From Pseudobdellovibrionaceae bacterium (GTDB lineage: Bacteria > Bdellovibrionota > Bdellovibrionia > Bdellovibrionales > UBA1609), in assembly GCA_023898385.1 (NCBI GenBank), contig CP060220.1:3038001-3102000 (forward strand): DNA of 64,000 bases, in the 5' to 3' direction. The notes beneath the pieces were generated by a model. The model had not been told where the DNA came from. It ran no database searches and saw only the letters and a list, made by a program, of their open reading frames with translations. The translations under genes were made by a program, and so were the position numbers. Positions 9,634 through 17,868 of this stretch are shown here, one piece after another; positions within the stretch are counted from its first letter, which is position 1; each line of letters begins with the position of its first letter.

Positions 9634-10475
9634 GCCAGGGATACGATAACTTTTTTGCAGCGGCTAAGAAGGCCAAAAGCAATCAATATCAAACAAAGGC
9701 TCGGCCCCATGTTCAAAAAAACCTACGAAAAAGCGCTTTGAAAAAATCAGATCCAAGTAAGCCGACGTCGGCCGAGTTGGCCTTGAGGGCGGCCTTGAAC
9801 TTGAAATCAAAACGAAGAAAACCGCGAGTCCCCGTGGTGGCTGTGGCCACCAGTATTGTGGGGCTTATGGTTTCACTTTTAGCTTTTGTTTTTGTTGATG
9901 ATTTAGAGGAATTTATTTCAAGAGTAGAAGTGAATTGGTTCACAAGTGCCGGTGCAGCCCAAGACCAGGGTCAGAAGGAAAAATCATCCCCGGCAAAGGA
10001 CAAGAAACAGGAAAATATCGCCAAGTCTGAAAATTCTGAAAAAGAAAAACCCGCGGACCAGGTCCAGGATAAAAATGGCGTAGACTTCAATTATTTAAGC
10101 AAGTTAGCGGATCGAAAGAAACAATTGGACCAGCGAGAACAAGAGTTGGCCGAGTTGGAAGAGGAATTGCATAAACAAAGAGAAGAGATAGAAGGACGTA
10201 TTCAGTATCTCCAAGATGTGCGCAGAGAAATTGCTGGGATCTTGAAAGAGCGAGTAGATATTGACGAGCAAAAAATAAATAAGCTTGTGGATGTTTACTC
10301 GAATATGAAGCCGCAACAGGCGGCAGGGATCTTAAGTGACTTAAACGATGAACTAGCTGTGCAGATTTTGGGACGAATGAAGAAAAAGAACGCGGCAGAA
10401 ATCTTGAATTTATTGAAGCCTGAAAAGGCCAAGATGCTGTCCGAACGGTACGCAGGATATAAAGGTCGGCAGTAA
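9630..10475 (+). CDS. MotE/FlbB-like membrane coiled-coil protein with MgtE_N-type domain
   Basis: A 281-residue protein with a basic cytoplasmic N-terminus (1-65), one membrane helix at about 67-89 ('VPVVAVATSIVGLMVSLL'), a Lys/Glu-rich linker, a coiled coil at about 158-212 and a C-terminal domain (about 222-281, 'VYSNMKPQQAAGILSDLNDE') resembling the MgtE N-terminal/FliG-like helical repeat. This architecture, placed between fliJ and fliK, matches MotE (alphaproteobacterial chaperone of periplasmic motor parts) and FlbB (spirochaete collar protein). The C-terminal part should be periplasmic. Its start overlaps the fliJ stop by four bases. A role in stator or collar assembly is inference. 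Confidence 0.75.
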   Translation: MSQGYDNFFAAAKKAKSNQYQTKARPHVQKNLRKSALKKSDPSKPTSAELALRAALNLKSKRRKPRVPVVAVATSIVGLMVSLLAFVFVDDLEEFISRVEVNWFTSAGAAQDQGQKEKSSPAKDKKQENIAKSENSEKEKPADQVQDKNGVDFNYLSKLADRKKQLDQREQELAELEEELHKQREEIEGRIQYLQDVRREIAGILKERVDIDEQKINKLVDVYSNMKPQQAAGILSDLNDELAVQILGRMKKKNAAEILNLLKPEKAKMLSERYAGYKGRQ

Positions 10476-10489
10476 GCTGACAGGGAGAA

Positions 10490-12097
10490 ATGAAATTGGT
10501 TGAGATGGCAAACCCCATCCAGCAATTATTGCCTCTAAACAGTCGAGACACCAAAAGTGTTGGTCGACGAGAGGACTCCAAGCGCGATAGTCAAGCTCAA
10601 GACAAAAAGAGCTTTGCTGGCGCCATATCTGGTGGCATTAGCCATTCGCCAAAAGCTTCACCCAAAATTGAAAAAGACGATAGCCGCACTGAGGGCACAA
10701 AATCGGTTGAATTTTCAAAAGAGAATAAAGAGTCTAAAAAAGGCAATGAACAGCGCCGTCCCATGGTTGAGTTTTTAATGCAAATGGACGAAAAGTTCGG
10801 AGTGTCTCCCACTGAGCTTGTTACGGCCTTTTCAAATTTAAGCGACGAAGCTTTGCAAAGTGCGCCAGAGGATTCAATCAATGACTTGGTAAAGGAATTA
10901 AGCCTCAATTCTAATCAAGAAGTTGAAGTTAAAGAACTGTTCACTCAAATGTTAGCTGAGCAAAGGCAACAGTCAGGGGCTTCAAAAGGCGAAGGTGTTT
11001 CATCCGAGAGGTCATTGGCGGCAGGGGCTTTCGTCGAGGGCGATGGGTCAATTCTCTCCGAAAAAGAAGTTTCAGATATTAAGCTGCAATCCTCCATCGA
11101 TCGAATGACTAGAGATTTCTTTTTATCTGATAAAAAACCTCAGTTCGAAAATGGCGATTTTCTGAAGCCCTCTGCACTAAATGCGTATTCGCAACAGATG
11201 AAAGCCATGGGGCGTGAAAATTTATCAGAAATGGCGACTAATCCGTGGACTGCAGATGCCAATCAGCAACCAGAGGTTTCTGATGCCAACTTAGAGGCAC
11301 CGATGACGTCAGTATTGGGTGGGATTGCCGCTTCAAAAATGACAAAGGCCGACTCGCTTGGACAGGTTCAACCCCAGGTGCAGAACTCAAATCAACCAGC
11401 TACATCTGATATTATGGCTTCGGCAGGAAACGAAACGACCTTTGGCGATTCTCTAGAGGATTTTGATGAGGAATCTCTGTCATCAGAGCAAGATAGTCTT
11501 GCGCCATTTATGGCAAAAAATTCTGAGGGAGTACAAAACGCTGGAAAGGTTGCGGCACCCTTTGCGATCAACATGAATGAGCCAGGCGACCCCGAAGCTC
11601 CGATGAATGTGAAGCAAGTGATTGACCAAGCTGAGTATATGGCCAAAAAAGGCGGCGGCGAAATGAAGGTAAAGCTCAGCCCCGAGGGCTTGGGCGACTT
11701 AAACCTTAAGGTCAATATGAGTGAAGGTCGCATCAATGTGGAGATGCTCACATCAAGTAACGATGCAAAAAAATTGATTGAAAAAGGTCTTGGAGATTTA
11801 AAGTCAACTTTAGCCGCCCACAAAATTCAGGTGGACCAAATCAAAGTTGATGTTTCTAATAACATGACCAACGATCTGGATATGAACCAAGAACAGCAAG
11901 AGCAACGGGCCCATCAAGAACGATTCCTTGATGATTTTCAACGGCAAAATCGTGCCTTTCGCCATGGGTTCTATGACGTACCAGGTGGCTCTCGACGAAT
12001 CACATCGCAAACCAATGACGATGCCGACAACTCCTATCTTATTGAGCAAGCCCGGAAGCAACGAGCGAATAGCCGCAGATTAGATTTGGTGGCGTAA
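10490..12097 (+). CDS. fliK: Flagellar hook-length control protein FliK
   Basis: FliK is exported during hook growth, measures hook length and switches export specificity by contacting FlhB. The 535-residue product has a long, low-complexity, Ser/Glu/Lys-rich N-terminal part and a conserved C-terminal hook-length domain at about 385-460 ('GGGEMKVKLSPEGLGDLNLK', 'EGRINVEMLTSSNDAKKLI'). The exact start is unclear: ATG 10490 lies only two bases after GGGAG, while TTG 10496 and ATG 10505 are in-frame alternatives. flgD follows one base after its stop. Its partner FlhB is in the second block. Confidence 0.92.
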   Translation: MKLVEMANPIQQLLPLNSRDTKSVGRREDSKRDSQAQDKKSFAGAISGGISHSPKASPKIEKDDSRTEGTKSVEFSKENKESKKGNEQRRPMVEFLMQMDEKFGVSPTELVTAFSNLSDEALQSAPEDSINDLVKELSLNSNQEVEVKELFTQMLAEQRQQSGASKGEGVSSERSLAAGAFVEGDGSILSEKEVSDIKLQSSIDRMTRDFFLSDKKPQFENGDFLKPSALNAYSQQMKAMGRENLSEMATNPWTADANQQPEVSDANLEAPMTSVLGGIAASKMTKADSLGQVQPQVQNSNQPATSDIMASAGNETTFGDSLEDFDEESLSSEQDSLAPFMAKNSEGVQNAGKVAAPFAINMNEPGDPEAPMNVKQVIDQAEYMAKKGGGEMKVKLSPEGLGDLNLKVNMSEGRINVEMLTSSNDAKKLIEKGLGDLKSTLAAHKIQVDQIKVDVSNNMTNDLDMNQEQQEQRAHQERFLDDFQRQNRAFRHGFYDVPGGSRRITSQTNDDADNSYLIEQARKQRANSRRLDLVA

Positions 12098-12098
12098 G

Positions 12099-13082
12099 AT
12101 GATTAGTATAAAAGGCGGCACTAAAGTATTTTCAGATTCCAAAACCACCTCGTTCGGGGGCGGTGCCGATGAAAAACAGGCCCTCACCGATGCAGAACGC
12201 CAAAAGTATTATGGTGGCAAAGACATTGGTGAAATTCTCAATAAGGTATCTGATCCCAACTGGGTTGATCCTGCCAAGCAAAGAAAAGTGGGCGGATCAG
12301 AGATGGATAAGGATGCTTTTTTGAAACTTTTTTTGGCACAAATGAAAAACCAGGACCCCACAAACCCTCTGCAAAACCACGAGTTGGCTTCACATTTGGC
12401 TCAATTTACGACCCTTGAAAAATTGAACAATATCAATACGGGCATTGATCAGATGGTTCAACAGAGCAATCCTGATAAGAGTTTTGAAACATTAAGCTTA
12501 ATTGGCAAAGGTGTGGCCGGGGATTCCAGTAAGATATTGCGTTCAGATGAAACATCTGAGCACGCAGTGCAGTTCTCTTTGCCGGGCAAAGCATTGACGG
12601 CTACCGTAGAAATTAAAGACGCCAATCAAAACACCATTCGAACAATAGAGTTAAACAGTCTTGAGCCAGGAACTAACTCATTCACTTGGAAGGGCGACAG
12701 GGATGATGGATCTACGGCAACTCCCGGCGAATATCGGGCCGATATCATTGCGAAAGATCCAAGTGGCCGAAAGTTGGCTGTAGCCACAGGATTTAAGGGG
12801 ATTGTTACGGGAGTGAATTTTTCTGCAGGTGGACCAGTGCTCATGATGGGGAATCAGACCATCAAATTGTCTGATGTAAAATCAATTTTTGAACCAAAAG
12901 CTACGGCATTGGCAGAGATTAACCAAGCCGCGGCAGTAGCAAAAGCGCCGGCAGAGGGTGATGTGAAAGGAGCTACAAACAGTGAAGCTCCTCAAGATGG
13001 AAATTTGGGCAGCCTCGGAATGGATCGAGGCATGATTAATAAGCTAAAAAAACAAACTGGCAATAACATGGGGATCAACTAA
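12099..13082 (+). CDS. flgD: Flagellar hook capping protein FlgD
   Basis: FlgD forms the cap under which FlgE subunits assemble. The 327-residue protein shows the N-terminal FlgD signature at about 68-110 ('MDKDAFLKLFLAQMKNQDPT', 'NPLQNHELASHLAQFTTLEKL') and a C-terminal FlgD Ig-like/FLG domain containing 'LEPGTNSFTWKGDRDDGSTA' and 'PGEYRADIIAKD'. A variable Ala/Gly-rich tail follows. The stop overlaps the next gene's ATG (TAATG). Confidence 0.95.
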   Translation: MISIKGGTKVFSDSKTTSFGGGADEKQALTDAERQKYYGGKDIGEILNKVSDPNWVDPAKQRKVGGSEMDKDAFLKLFLAQMKNQDPTNPLQNHELASHLAQFTTLEKLNNINTGIDQMVQQSNPDKSFETLSLIGKGVAGDSSKILRSDETSEHAVQFSLPGKALTATVEIKDANQNTIRTIELNSLEPGTNSFTWKGDRDDGSTATPGEYRADIIAKDPSGRKLAVATGFKGIVTGVNFSAGGPVLMMGNQTIKLSDVKSIFEPKATALAEINQAAAVAKAPAEGDVKGATNSEAPQDGNLGSLGMDRGMINKLKKQTGNNMGIN

Positions 13083-13501
13083 TGGCGGTGAATAATATCA
13101 ACACAGCTGTTGGCAACATTGGTTCGCGGCCGTTTGACAAAGCGGCGTCGGTTAGGCCATCGACCAATGAGGGGCCAAGTTTTGCTGAGGCTTTAAAACA
13201 AAATGCATCAGTGGATACGAAAAGTACCAACGGCGAAAAACCAGCCTCCACTTTAAAATTTTCTAACCACGCGGTAGAGCGTATGCGTACCCGCGGCGTT
13301 GGATTCTCTCAAGATATGATGGCAAAACTCGAAGGGGCCGTTGAAAAGGCCGCTGAAAAAGGCGCAAAAGAAACGCTGGTGTTGACAGATAATTCGGCCT
13401 TAATTGTGAGTGTGCCCAATCGAACAGTGGTCACGGTGATGGATAAAGAAGCACTTCGAGAAAGGGTTTTTACGAACGTAGACAGTACAGTAATGATTTA
13501 G
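13082..13501 (+). CDS. Flagellar operon protein of the TIGR02530 type
   Basis: A 139-residue protein matching the small 'flagellar operon protein' family found next to flgD and flgE in many bacteria. The diagnostic part is the C-terminal half: 'LKFSNHAVERMRTRGVGFSQ' followed by 'KETLVLTDNSALIVSVPNRT'. The first 60 residues are variable and polar. The family has no established biochemical function; its gene position suggests a role in hook assembly. It starts inside the flgD stop, and about 100 bases with two hairpins separate it from flgE. Confidence 0.88.
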   Translation: MAVNNINTAVGNIGSRPFDKAASVRPSTNEGPSFAEALKQNASVDTKSTNGEKPASTLKFSNHAVERMRTRGVGFSQDMMAKLEGAVEKAAEKGAKETLVLTDNSALIVSVPNRTVVTVMDKEALRERVFTNVDSTVMI

Positions 13502-13528
13502 ATTGTTAATAGGAAGTTAAACAATTTT

Positions 13529-13585
13529 AGGGCTGGTCCTCATTGAGGGGGCCCTTCAAATAGCTACCGAACGACTGAGGTAGCT
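13529..13585 (+). other. Two hairpins in the leader of flgE
   Basis: Between the flagellar operon protein and flgE lie two inverted repeats. The first has arms AGGGC (13529-13533) and GCCCT (13551-13555) enclosing CCTCA/TGAGG (13538-13548). The second has perfect 7-bp arms AGCTACC (13562-13568) and GGTAGCT (13579-13585). Neither is followed by a T-run, so they are not standard terminators. They may stabilise or separate the flgE message or mark a processing site (inference). Confidence 0.5.
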
Positions 13586-13603
13586 GCGACATGGAGGTCA
13601 AGT

Positions 13604-14890
13604 ATGGGAGTATTATCTTCGCTGCGAACTGGTGTGTCCGGTTTGAGCGCACAAGGTGAAGCCTTAGGGGTGATTGGTGATAACATTGCCAACGCCAACA
13701 CCACGGGCTTTAAGGCGAGTCGAGCCGAATTTCAAGACATCATAGCCAAAAGTTTAAAAGGGATTCTTGGTGGAAACCAAATAGGTCGCGGTGTTAAAAT
13801 TGGTGCCGTAAACCCAGTGATGATTCAAGGTAACGTGGACTCAACAGAAAAGACTACGGATTTAGCGATTTCTGGTGATGGATACTTCGTGGTTCACGGG
13901 TCAGATGGTCGATCCTATACACGGGATGGCTCGTTCCACTTTGATAAAGAAGGGTACCTTGTTACTAACGACGATCAAAAAGTGATGGGCTTTCTTGCCG
14001 ATGAAAGAGGAAATGTTCAAAACCGTCTTTCTGAGGTAAAGTTTCCGCGGGCATTAATTCCTGCTAAAGCCACCACAAAAATCAATATCGACATGAACTT
14101 AGACTCACGAATTCAAGAGTTTAAGACGTTCGACGTAAAAGATCCGTATTCAACATCCGATTATTCTACAGCCATTGAAATGTACGACTCCCAGGGCAAT
14201 AAGCATTTGCTGACCATGTTCTTTAATAAAACGGCTGACCGAAACTGGGTGTATCGCGGTATGGTTGACGGAAAAGAAGTCACCACAGGAAATCCAGATC
14301 AACTGGCAGAAGTGGTCAGAGGCCGACTGATCTTCACTACAGATGGTAAATTGGATCAGGAGATCACGGAACTATCAGCTTTTAACTTTAAAGGTGGAGC
14401 ACTTCAGAATCAGCAAATCAAAGTTGATTTTGGTAATTCAGTAACCACGGATAAAGGCGATGGTCTTGACGGAACGAAACAATACGGTAAGACATCAGAC
14501 CTTATCAGCTGGTATCAAGATGGTTCATCTGCGGGTACGATCACAAACCTTTCGTTCAACGACGAGGGTGTGTTGTCGGCACTTTACAGCAATGGTCAGA
14601 CTCAGGATTTGGCCCAGATTGCACTGGCTAAATTTGAAAACCCTGAAGCTCTGTTTAAAGTGGGTAATAACCGCTTTAAGCAATCAAGAAGTTCAGGGCC
14701 TGCTGCAGTGGGTGTGGCTAACCGAGCCGGTAAAGGCAAGCTTTATGCAAAGTCTTTGGAGCGATCCACTGTTGACCTGGCATTAGAGTTTGTGAACCTG
14801 ATGCAGAACCAAAGAAACTTCCAGGCCAACGCCAAGACCATTACCACAACGGATGAGTTGTTGGCAGAGATCATCAACCTTAAGCGATAA
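13604..14890 (+). CDS. flgE: Flagellar hook protein FlgE
   Basis: The main hook subunit, 428 residues. The N-terminal axial signature is 'NIANANTTGFKASRAEF' (about 27-43) and the C-terminal coiled coil is 'FVNLMQNQRNFQANAKTITT' followed by 'DELLAEIINLKR'. Between them are the D1/D2 beta domains. The ATG is preceded by ATGGAGGTCAAGT, a good ribosome binding site, and the gene stands slightly apart from the tightly packed genes upstream. It ends this operon, with a terminator about 30 bases downstream. Confidence 0.95.
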   Translation: MGVLSSLRTGVSGLSAQGEALGVIGDNIANANTTGFKASRAEFQDIIAKSLKGILGGNQIGRGVKIGAVNPVMIQGNVDSTEKTTDLAISGDGYFVVHGSDGRSYTRDGSFHFDKEGYLVTNDDQKVMGFLADERGNVQNRLSEVKFPRALIPAKATTKINIDMNLDSRIQEFKTFDVKDPYSTSDYSTAIEMYDSQGNKHLLTMFFNKTADRNWVYRGMVDGKEVTTGNPDQLAEVVRGRLIFTTDGKLDQEITELSAFNFKGGALQNQQIKVDFGNSVTTDKGDGLDGTKQYGKTSDLISWYQDGSSAGTITNLSFNDEGVLSALYSNGQTQDLAQIALAKFENPEALFKVGNNRFKQSRSSGPAAVGVANRAGKGKLYAKSLERSTVDLALEFVNLMQNQRNFQANAKTITTTDELLAEIINLKR

Positions 14891-14918
14891 TCTTAAGGGC
14901 TAAATTGACCTTCTATGG

Positions 14919-14947
14919 GCCCGGTGGCTGAGCTGCCGGGCTTTTTT
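14919..14947 (+). terminator. Rho-independent terminator after flgE
   Basis: A GC-rich stem GCCCGG (14919-14924) / CCGGGC (14936-14941) with an 11-base loop is followed by six T residues (14942-14947). It ends the first flagellar operon. The convergent pfkA gene stops at the same point. Confidence 0.9.
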
Positions 14948-15929
14948 AATGGGATAAGATGCGGGTCAGCTCTAGCAGCTCGTTACTGAGTACTCGTTTT
15001 TTAGTCATGCAATCCTCAAGCGGAGACATGATGACTTGATCGTGATGGGTGCCGACCATGATCCCTGATTTCCCCGCCATTAACGCGTTAACAGCCGCTG
15101 AGCCAAGGCGGCTAGCTAGAATTCGGTCATTCGCCGTGGGGCTTCCGCCACGTTGAATATGACCAAGGATACAGACTTTGGCATCAAAACCAGAGTGCTT
15201 TCTTATAACATCTGCCAAATCGTAGGCACGACCGGGTTTTTGCCCCTCAGCCGCAATTAAAATGCTGCTCGATTTGCCACGAGTCATTCCCCGTTTGATG
15301 TGCTCGATCACTTTCGGAATATTTTGCGGCATCTCTGGGACGAAGACCTGTTCGGCACCGCCGGCCAAGCCCACAGCAGCAGCGATAAAACCTGAATCTC
15401 GACCCATCACCTCAACAATGAAAAGCCGACTATGGCTGGCCGCTGTGTCGCGAATTCGGTCAATGGCTTCAAGTGCGGTATTGATGGCCGTATCAAACCC
15501 GATGCTATTGTCAGTGCCAAAGATATCATTATCGATGGTTCCCGGAATGGCTACAATGGGGATGCCATGCTCAGAGTTAAGAAGGTGGGCGCCTTTGAAA
15601 GACCCATCGCCGCCGATGCACACAAGAGCATCGATGTTATTGGCTTTTAGATTATCGGATGCAATTTTTCGATTATCGGCAGTTCTAAATTCGGGGCACC
15701 GCCCAGATTTCAAAATAGTGCCGCCTCGTTGGATGATATTGGCCACAGACCCAAGGTCTAGTATTTGGAGTTGTCCACTAATCAGGCCTGAGTACCCCTC
15801 AAGGACGCCGTCGACCTGAAGGCCTTGATAAATGGCGGATCGGACCACAGACCGTATGGCTGCATTCATGCCCGGGGCATCGCCCCCACTGGTGTAAACC
15901 GCAATTCTTTTTAATTTTTGAGAGGTCAT
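14946..15929 (-). CDS. pfkA: ATP-dependent 6-phosphofructokinase
   Basis: Catalyses fructose 6-phosphate + ATP to fructose 1,6-bisphosphate, the committed step of glycolysis. The 327-residue product has the family motifs 'TSGGDAPGMNAAIR' at about 14-27, GGDGSFKGA (the Gly after the GGD favours ATP over pyrophosphate as donor), the catalytic 'PGTIDNDI', 'VEVMGRDSGF' and the ligand-binding 'LGHIQRGGSPTANDR'. No strong ribosome binding site precedes the ATG. It lies on the opposite strand to flgE and appears to be transcribed on its own. Confidence 0.96.
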   Translation of the reverse strand: MTSQKLKRIAVYTSGGDAPGMNAAIRSVVRSAIYQGLQVDGVLEGYSGLISGQLQILDLGSVANIIQRGGTILKSGRCPEFRTADNRKIASDNLKANNIDALVCIGGDGSFKGAHLLNSEHGIPIVAIPGTIDNDIFGTDNSIGFDTAINTALEAIDRIRDTAASHSRLFIVEVMGRDSGFIAAAVGLAGGAEQVFVPEMPQNIPKVIEHIKRGMTRGKSSSILIAAEGQKPGRAYDLADVIRKHSGFDAKVCILGHIQRGGSPTANDRILASRLGSAAVNALMAGKSGIMVGTHHDQVIMSPLEDCMTKKRVLSNELLELTRILSH

Positions 15930-15952
15930 GTTGGCTTTGTTCTATCGCAGGT

Positions 15953-15987
15953 TAAAAAAAAGGCCAATTCAAAATGAACTGGCCTTA
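15953..15987 (-). terminator. Rho-independent terminator downstream of the HU gene
   Basis: Read on the minus strand, the arms AAGGCCA and TGGCCTT enclose a smaller GTTCA/TGAAT pairing and are followed by a run of T (plus-strand A-run at 15954-15961). It separates HU from pfkA. Confidence 0.85.
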
Positions 15988-16034
15988 TTCGTTGGCTCAG
16001 CGAGGAGCAACGAAGCTCGAGACTAAGCTCGATA

Positions 16035-16307
16035 TTATCGCACCATGTTTTTAAATTCAGTACCAGGACGGAACTTTGGGTGCCATGCAGCTGGTATTTT
16101 AATAGCTTTACCAGTTTGTGGGTTACGGCCAGTGCGGGCTTTGCGCTTAGTTTTTGTGAACGTGCCGAAACCAACAAGTTTCACTTCGTCACCTTTTTTA
16201 ACTGATTTGCGGATGACGTCGATAGTAGTATCGAGCCAACGCTCAGTTTCTGCCTTAGTGGCGCCAGTTTCTTTCGCAACTCTTTCAATAAGTTCTGCTT
16301 TATTCAT
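16035..16307 (-). CDS. DNA-binding protein HU
   Basis: A histone-like, 90-residue DNA-bending protein acting as a homodimer or heterodimer. The N-terminal 'MNKAELIERVAKETGATKAE' and the beta-arm signature 'GFGTFTKTKRKARTGRNP' followed by 'QTGKAIKIPA' are diagnostic of the HU/IHF family; the Arg-rich arm with the intercalating Pro is intact. A textbook ribosome binding site (CGGAGGAACCTC) precedes the ATG. HU and IHF subunits are hard to separate by eye; HU is more likely because the arm and N-terminus match HU better. Confidence 0.93.
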   Translation of the reverse strand: MNKAELIERVAKETGATKAETERWLDTTIDVIRKSVKKGDEVKLVGFGTFTKTKRKARTGRNPQTGKAIKIPAAWHPKFRPGTEFKNMVR

Positions 16308-16359
16308 GAGGTTCCTCCGTTGGAATTCCTGGTTGTTTTAGTTCTGCGATAACTGAAAT

Positions 16360-16386
16360 TGAATAGGCGAAAGCCTTTCGCGTCAA
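16360..16386 (-). promoter_or_regulatory. Possible HU promoter with a palindromic spacer
   Basis: On the minus strand TTGACG (16386-16381) and TATTCA (16365-16360) are 15 bases apart, a little short for sigma-70. The spacer holds a perfect palindrome, GCGAAAG-C-CTTTCGC on the plus strand (16367-16381), which could be an operator. This is a visual match only. Confidence 0.3.
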
Positions 16387-16420
16387 CGGAAAAAATAATG
16401 TGTGCTATAATTTTGCCGAA

Positions 16421-16627
16421 TTAGTGCAATATCCGTCGCTGTTTTTCGTTTTCTTCGTTGACATCGGCCCGTGATGGGCCCTCTTCTGCGGGAATTAAGT
16501 ATTTTTCCTCAGCCCATTCGCCGAGGTCAATCAACTGACATCGCTCAGAGCAAAAGGGCCGGTATTTATTTTCCGGCCCATATTCGGTGTCTTTACCACA
16601 TTGGGGACATTTAACTATTTTTGCCAT
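16421..16627 (-). CDS. yacG: YacG-type zinc protein (DNA gyrase inhibitor family)
   Basis: A 68-residue protein with a zinc-binding 'CPQCGKDTEYGPENKYRPFC' region completed by 'SERC': the spacing Cys-x2-Cys ... Cys-x3-Cys and the following 'CQLIDLGEWAEEKYLIP' are the YacG signature. In E. coli YacG binds GyrB and inhibits gyrase. ATG 16627 is chosen over an in-frame TTG one codon upstream. It lies between HU and a lipoprotein gene on the same strand; no functional link with either is evident. Confidence 0.9.
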   Translation of the reverse strand: MAKIVKCPQCGKDTEYGPENKYRPFCSERCQLIDLGEWAEEKYLIPAEEGPSRADVNEENEKQRRILH

Positions 16628-16653
16628 CAAGTCCGATTTTTGGACTCATTTAA

Positions 16654-17325
16654 TTATCGTGTCAAGATACCGCGAGCAAATTCTGTGTTGTTGTATCGCA
16701 GTATTGCTCGATGATCGCCAGCAACGTCGGGGGCCCCTTCAATGATGATCGTAAACTTGTCGTTGTAGGCTTTGCCCCACTGAAGCGCATTGACTTGCAT
16801 AGCAAAGCAACTTTCTTCGCTACAACCGGCTTCACTTACAGTCTTATAGAACGTGCCTTGGATCGGCTGTAAACCGCGAACATCTACGATGGGTTGGACG
16901 GGGCCATAATAGTACTGTGGATATCGAACCGATTTTGCTTCTAACTGTACAACTCCATGAGTGCCTGCATCAGCAATGGAGGTTTCAGATAGTCCTACAT
17001 AGACATTCAACTCATTAGCGAATTCTGAACAGCTGATTTGCCCTGTTAAAAATTCCCATACTCCATCATCGTTCGTGCAAAACTGACCATAGTCTTCAAG
17101 CAAATTTTCATAAGCGGCGAAATTCGTAATTTCAAAACTTTTGCCACCCAATGTGAGTTTTACGTTATAGCCGATAAACTGCGAATTGTAGTTATTCGTA
17201 ACAGTGGTGCCACCATTGTTATTATTTGAACCACCGCCAGAACCACCACTATCACCACAGCCAACAAGGCTGAATGTGCCGGCAAAAAGGGCTACCATAA
17301 TTACAGCTGCTGCATGTTTGAACAT
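16654..17325 (-). CDS. Putative lipoprotein of unknown function
   Basis: A 223-residue protein with a lipoprotein signal peptide: hydrophobic segment 'AAVIMVALFAGTFSLVGC' with lipobox LVGC and Cys23 as the predicted acylation site. A Gly/Ser/Asn-rich linker (about 24-46) follows. The remaining domain has several Cys residues and no recognised motif. The lipobox residues and linker are typical of exported, membrane-anchored proteins processed by Lgt and LspA, both coded nearby. I do not recognise the family. Confidence 0.75.
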   Translation of the reverse strand: MFKHAAAVIMVALFAGTFSLVGCGDSGGSGGGSNNNNGGTTVTNNYNSQFIGYNVKLTLGGKSFEITNFAAYENLLEDYGQFCTNDDGVWEFLTGQISCSEFANELNVYVGLSETSIADAGTHGVVQLEAKSVRYPQYYYGPVQPIVDVRGLQPIQGTFYKTVSEAGCSEESCFAMQVNALQWGKAYNDKFTIIIEGAPDVAGDHRAILRYNNTEFARGILTR

Positions 17326-17508
17326 TGTCTCTCTCCTTAATATTCAAAACACAGAGGGATTAGGGTCACAACCACCAGCGGGCAGGACCCCCCTCTCGTC
17401 GAAGACAAAGTTCACATCCCGTGCCGGCCAAATCAAAATAAATGGGCTCTCATCCCGGGGAACACAACCCTTGAGGTCAAAAAGCGACGAAAATCGGCCC
17501 CGCTGTCT

Positions 17509-17569
17509 AAAAGGTATCCCTTTCCTTTTTGCGTTGCACAGCAACGCAAAAAGGAAAGGGATACCTTTT
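17509..17569. repeat. REP-like perfect palindrome (copy A, two head-to-head units)
   Basis: Two 29-base units in opposite orientation, 17509-17537 and 17541-17569, are exact reverse complements separated by only three bases (ACA). The unit begins AAAAGGTATCCC and ends TTTTTGCGTTGC. Single units of the same sequence recur at 17775-17803 and 18538-18566 around a RAYT transposase gene, the arrangement expected of REP/BIME elements. Confidence 0.85.
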
Positions 17570-17589
17570 CAGTATTGGAGAGGTGAGTT

Positions 17590-17868
17590 ATGAAAGTGAT
17601 TAAAGTGATTAAAGACGAAAAACTTGATGTAGCTTATGTCAAACTCCGTCGTGGCAAAATAGAAAAAACGGTTGAACTTCGACCAGGGCTGCTTTTTGAC
17701 CTCGACAAAAAGGGTGATGTGGCAGGTATTGAAGTGATGTCACTAGAAAAGCTAGCGCCAATGCTAAAAAGTATGAAAGGTATCCCTTTCCTTTTTGCGT
17801 TGCCACATGTCAAGTTCAATTGGTCGACCGCTCTTATCACGGCAGAGCTTAAATTCTCGCTTATTTAG
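17590..17868 (+). CDS. DUF2283 family protein with repeat-derived C-terminus
   Basis: A 92-residue protein. Residues about 10-55 ('LDVAYVKLRRGKIEKTVEL' ... 'LFDLDKKGDVAGIEVMSLEKL') match the small DUF2283 family, which is often found near toxin-antitoxin or mobile genes; its function is not established. The ATG has a good ribosome binding site (GAGAGGTGAG). From about residue 62 the frame runs into a REP-like unit (17775-17803), so the last 30 residues are probably not native and the gene may be a repeat-truncated copy. Its 3' end overlaps the convergent RAYT gene by about 100 bases. Confidence 0.7.
   Translation: MKVIKVIKDEKLDVAYVKLRRGKIEKTVELRPGLLFDLDKKGDVAGIEVMSLEKLAPMLKSMKGIPFLFALPHVKFNWSTALITAELKFSLI

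Noticed and set aside
15262..15819. 185-codon plus-strand frame opposite pfkA
   Set aside because: Lies wholly inside a well-supported pfkA and shows no family motif.
17204..17593. 129-codon plus-strand frame
   Set aside because: Runs antisense to the lipoprotein gene and through the REP-like palindrome; composition is not protein-like.
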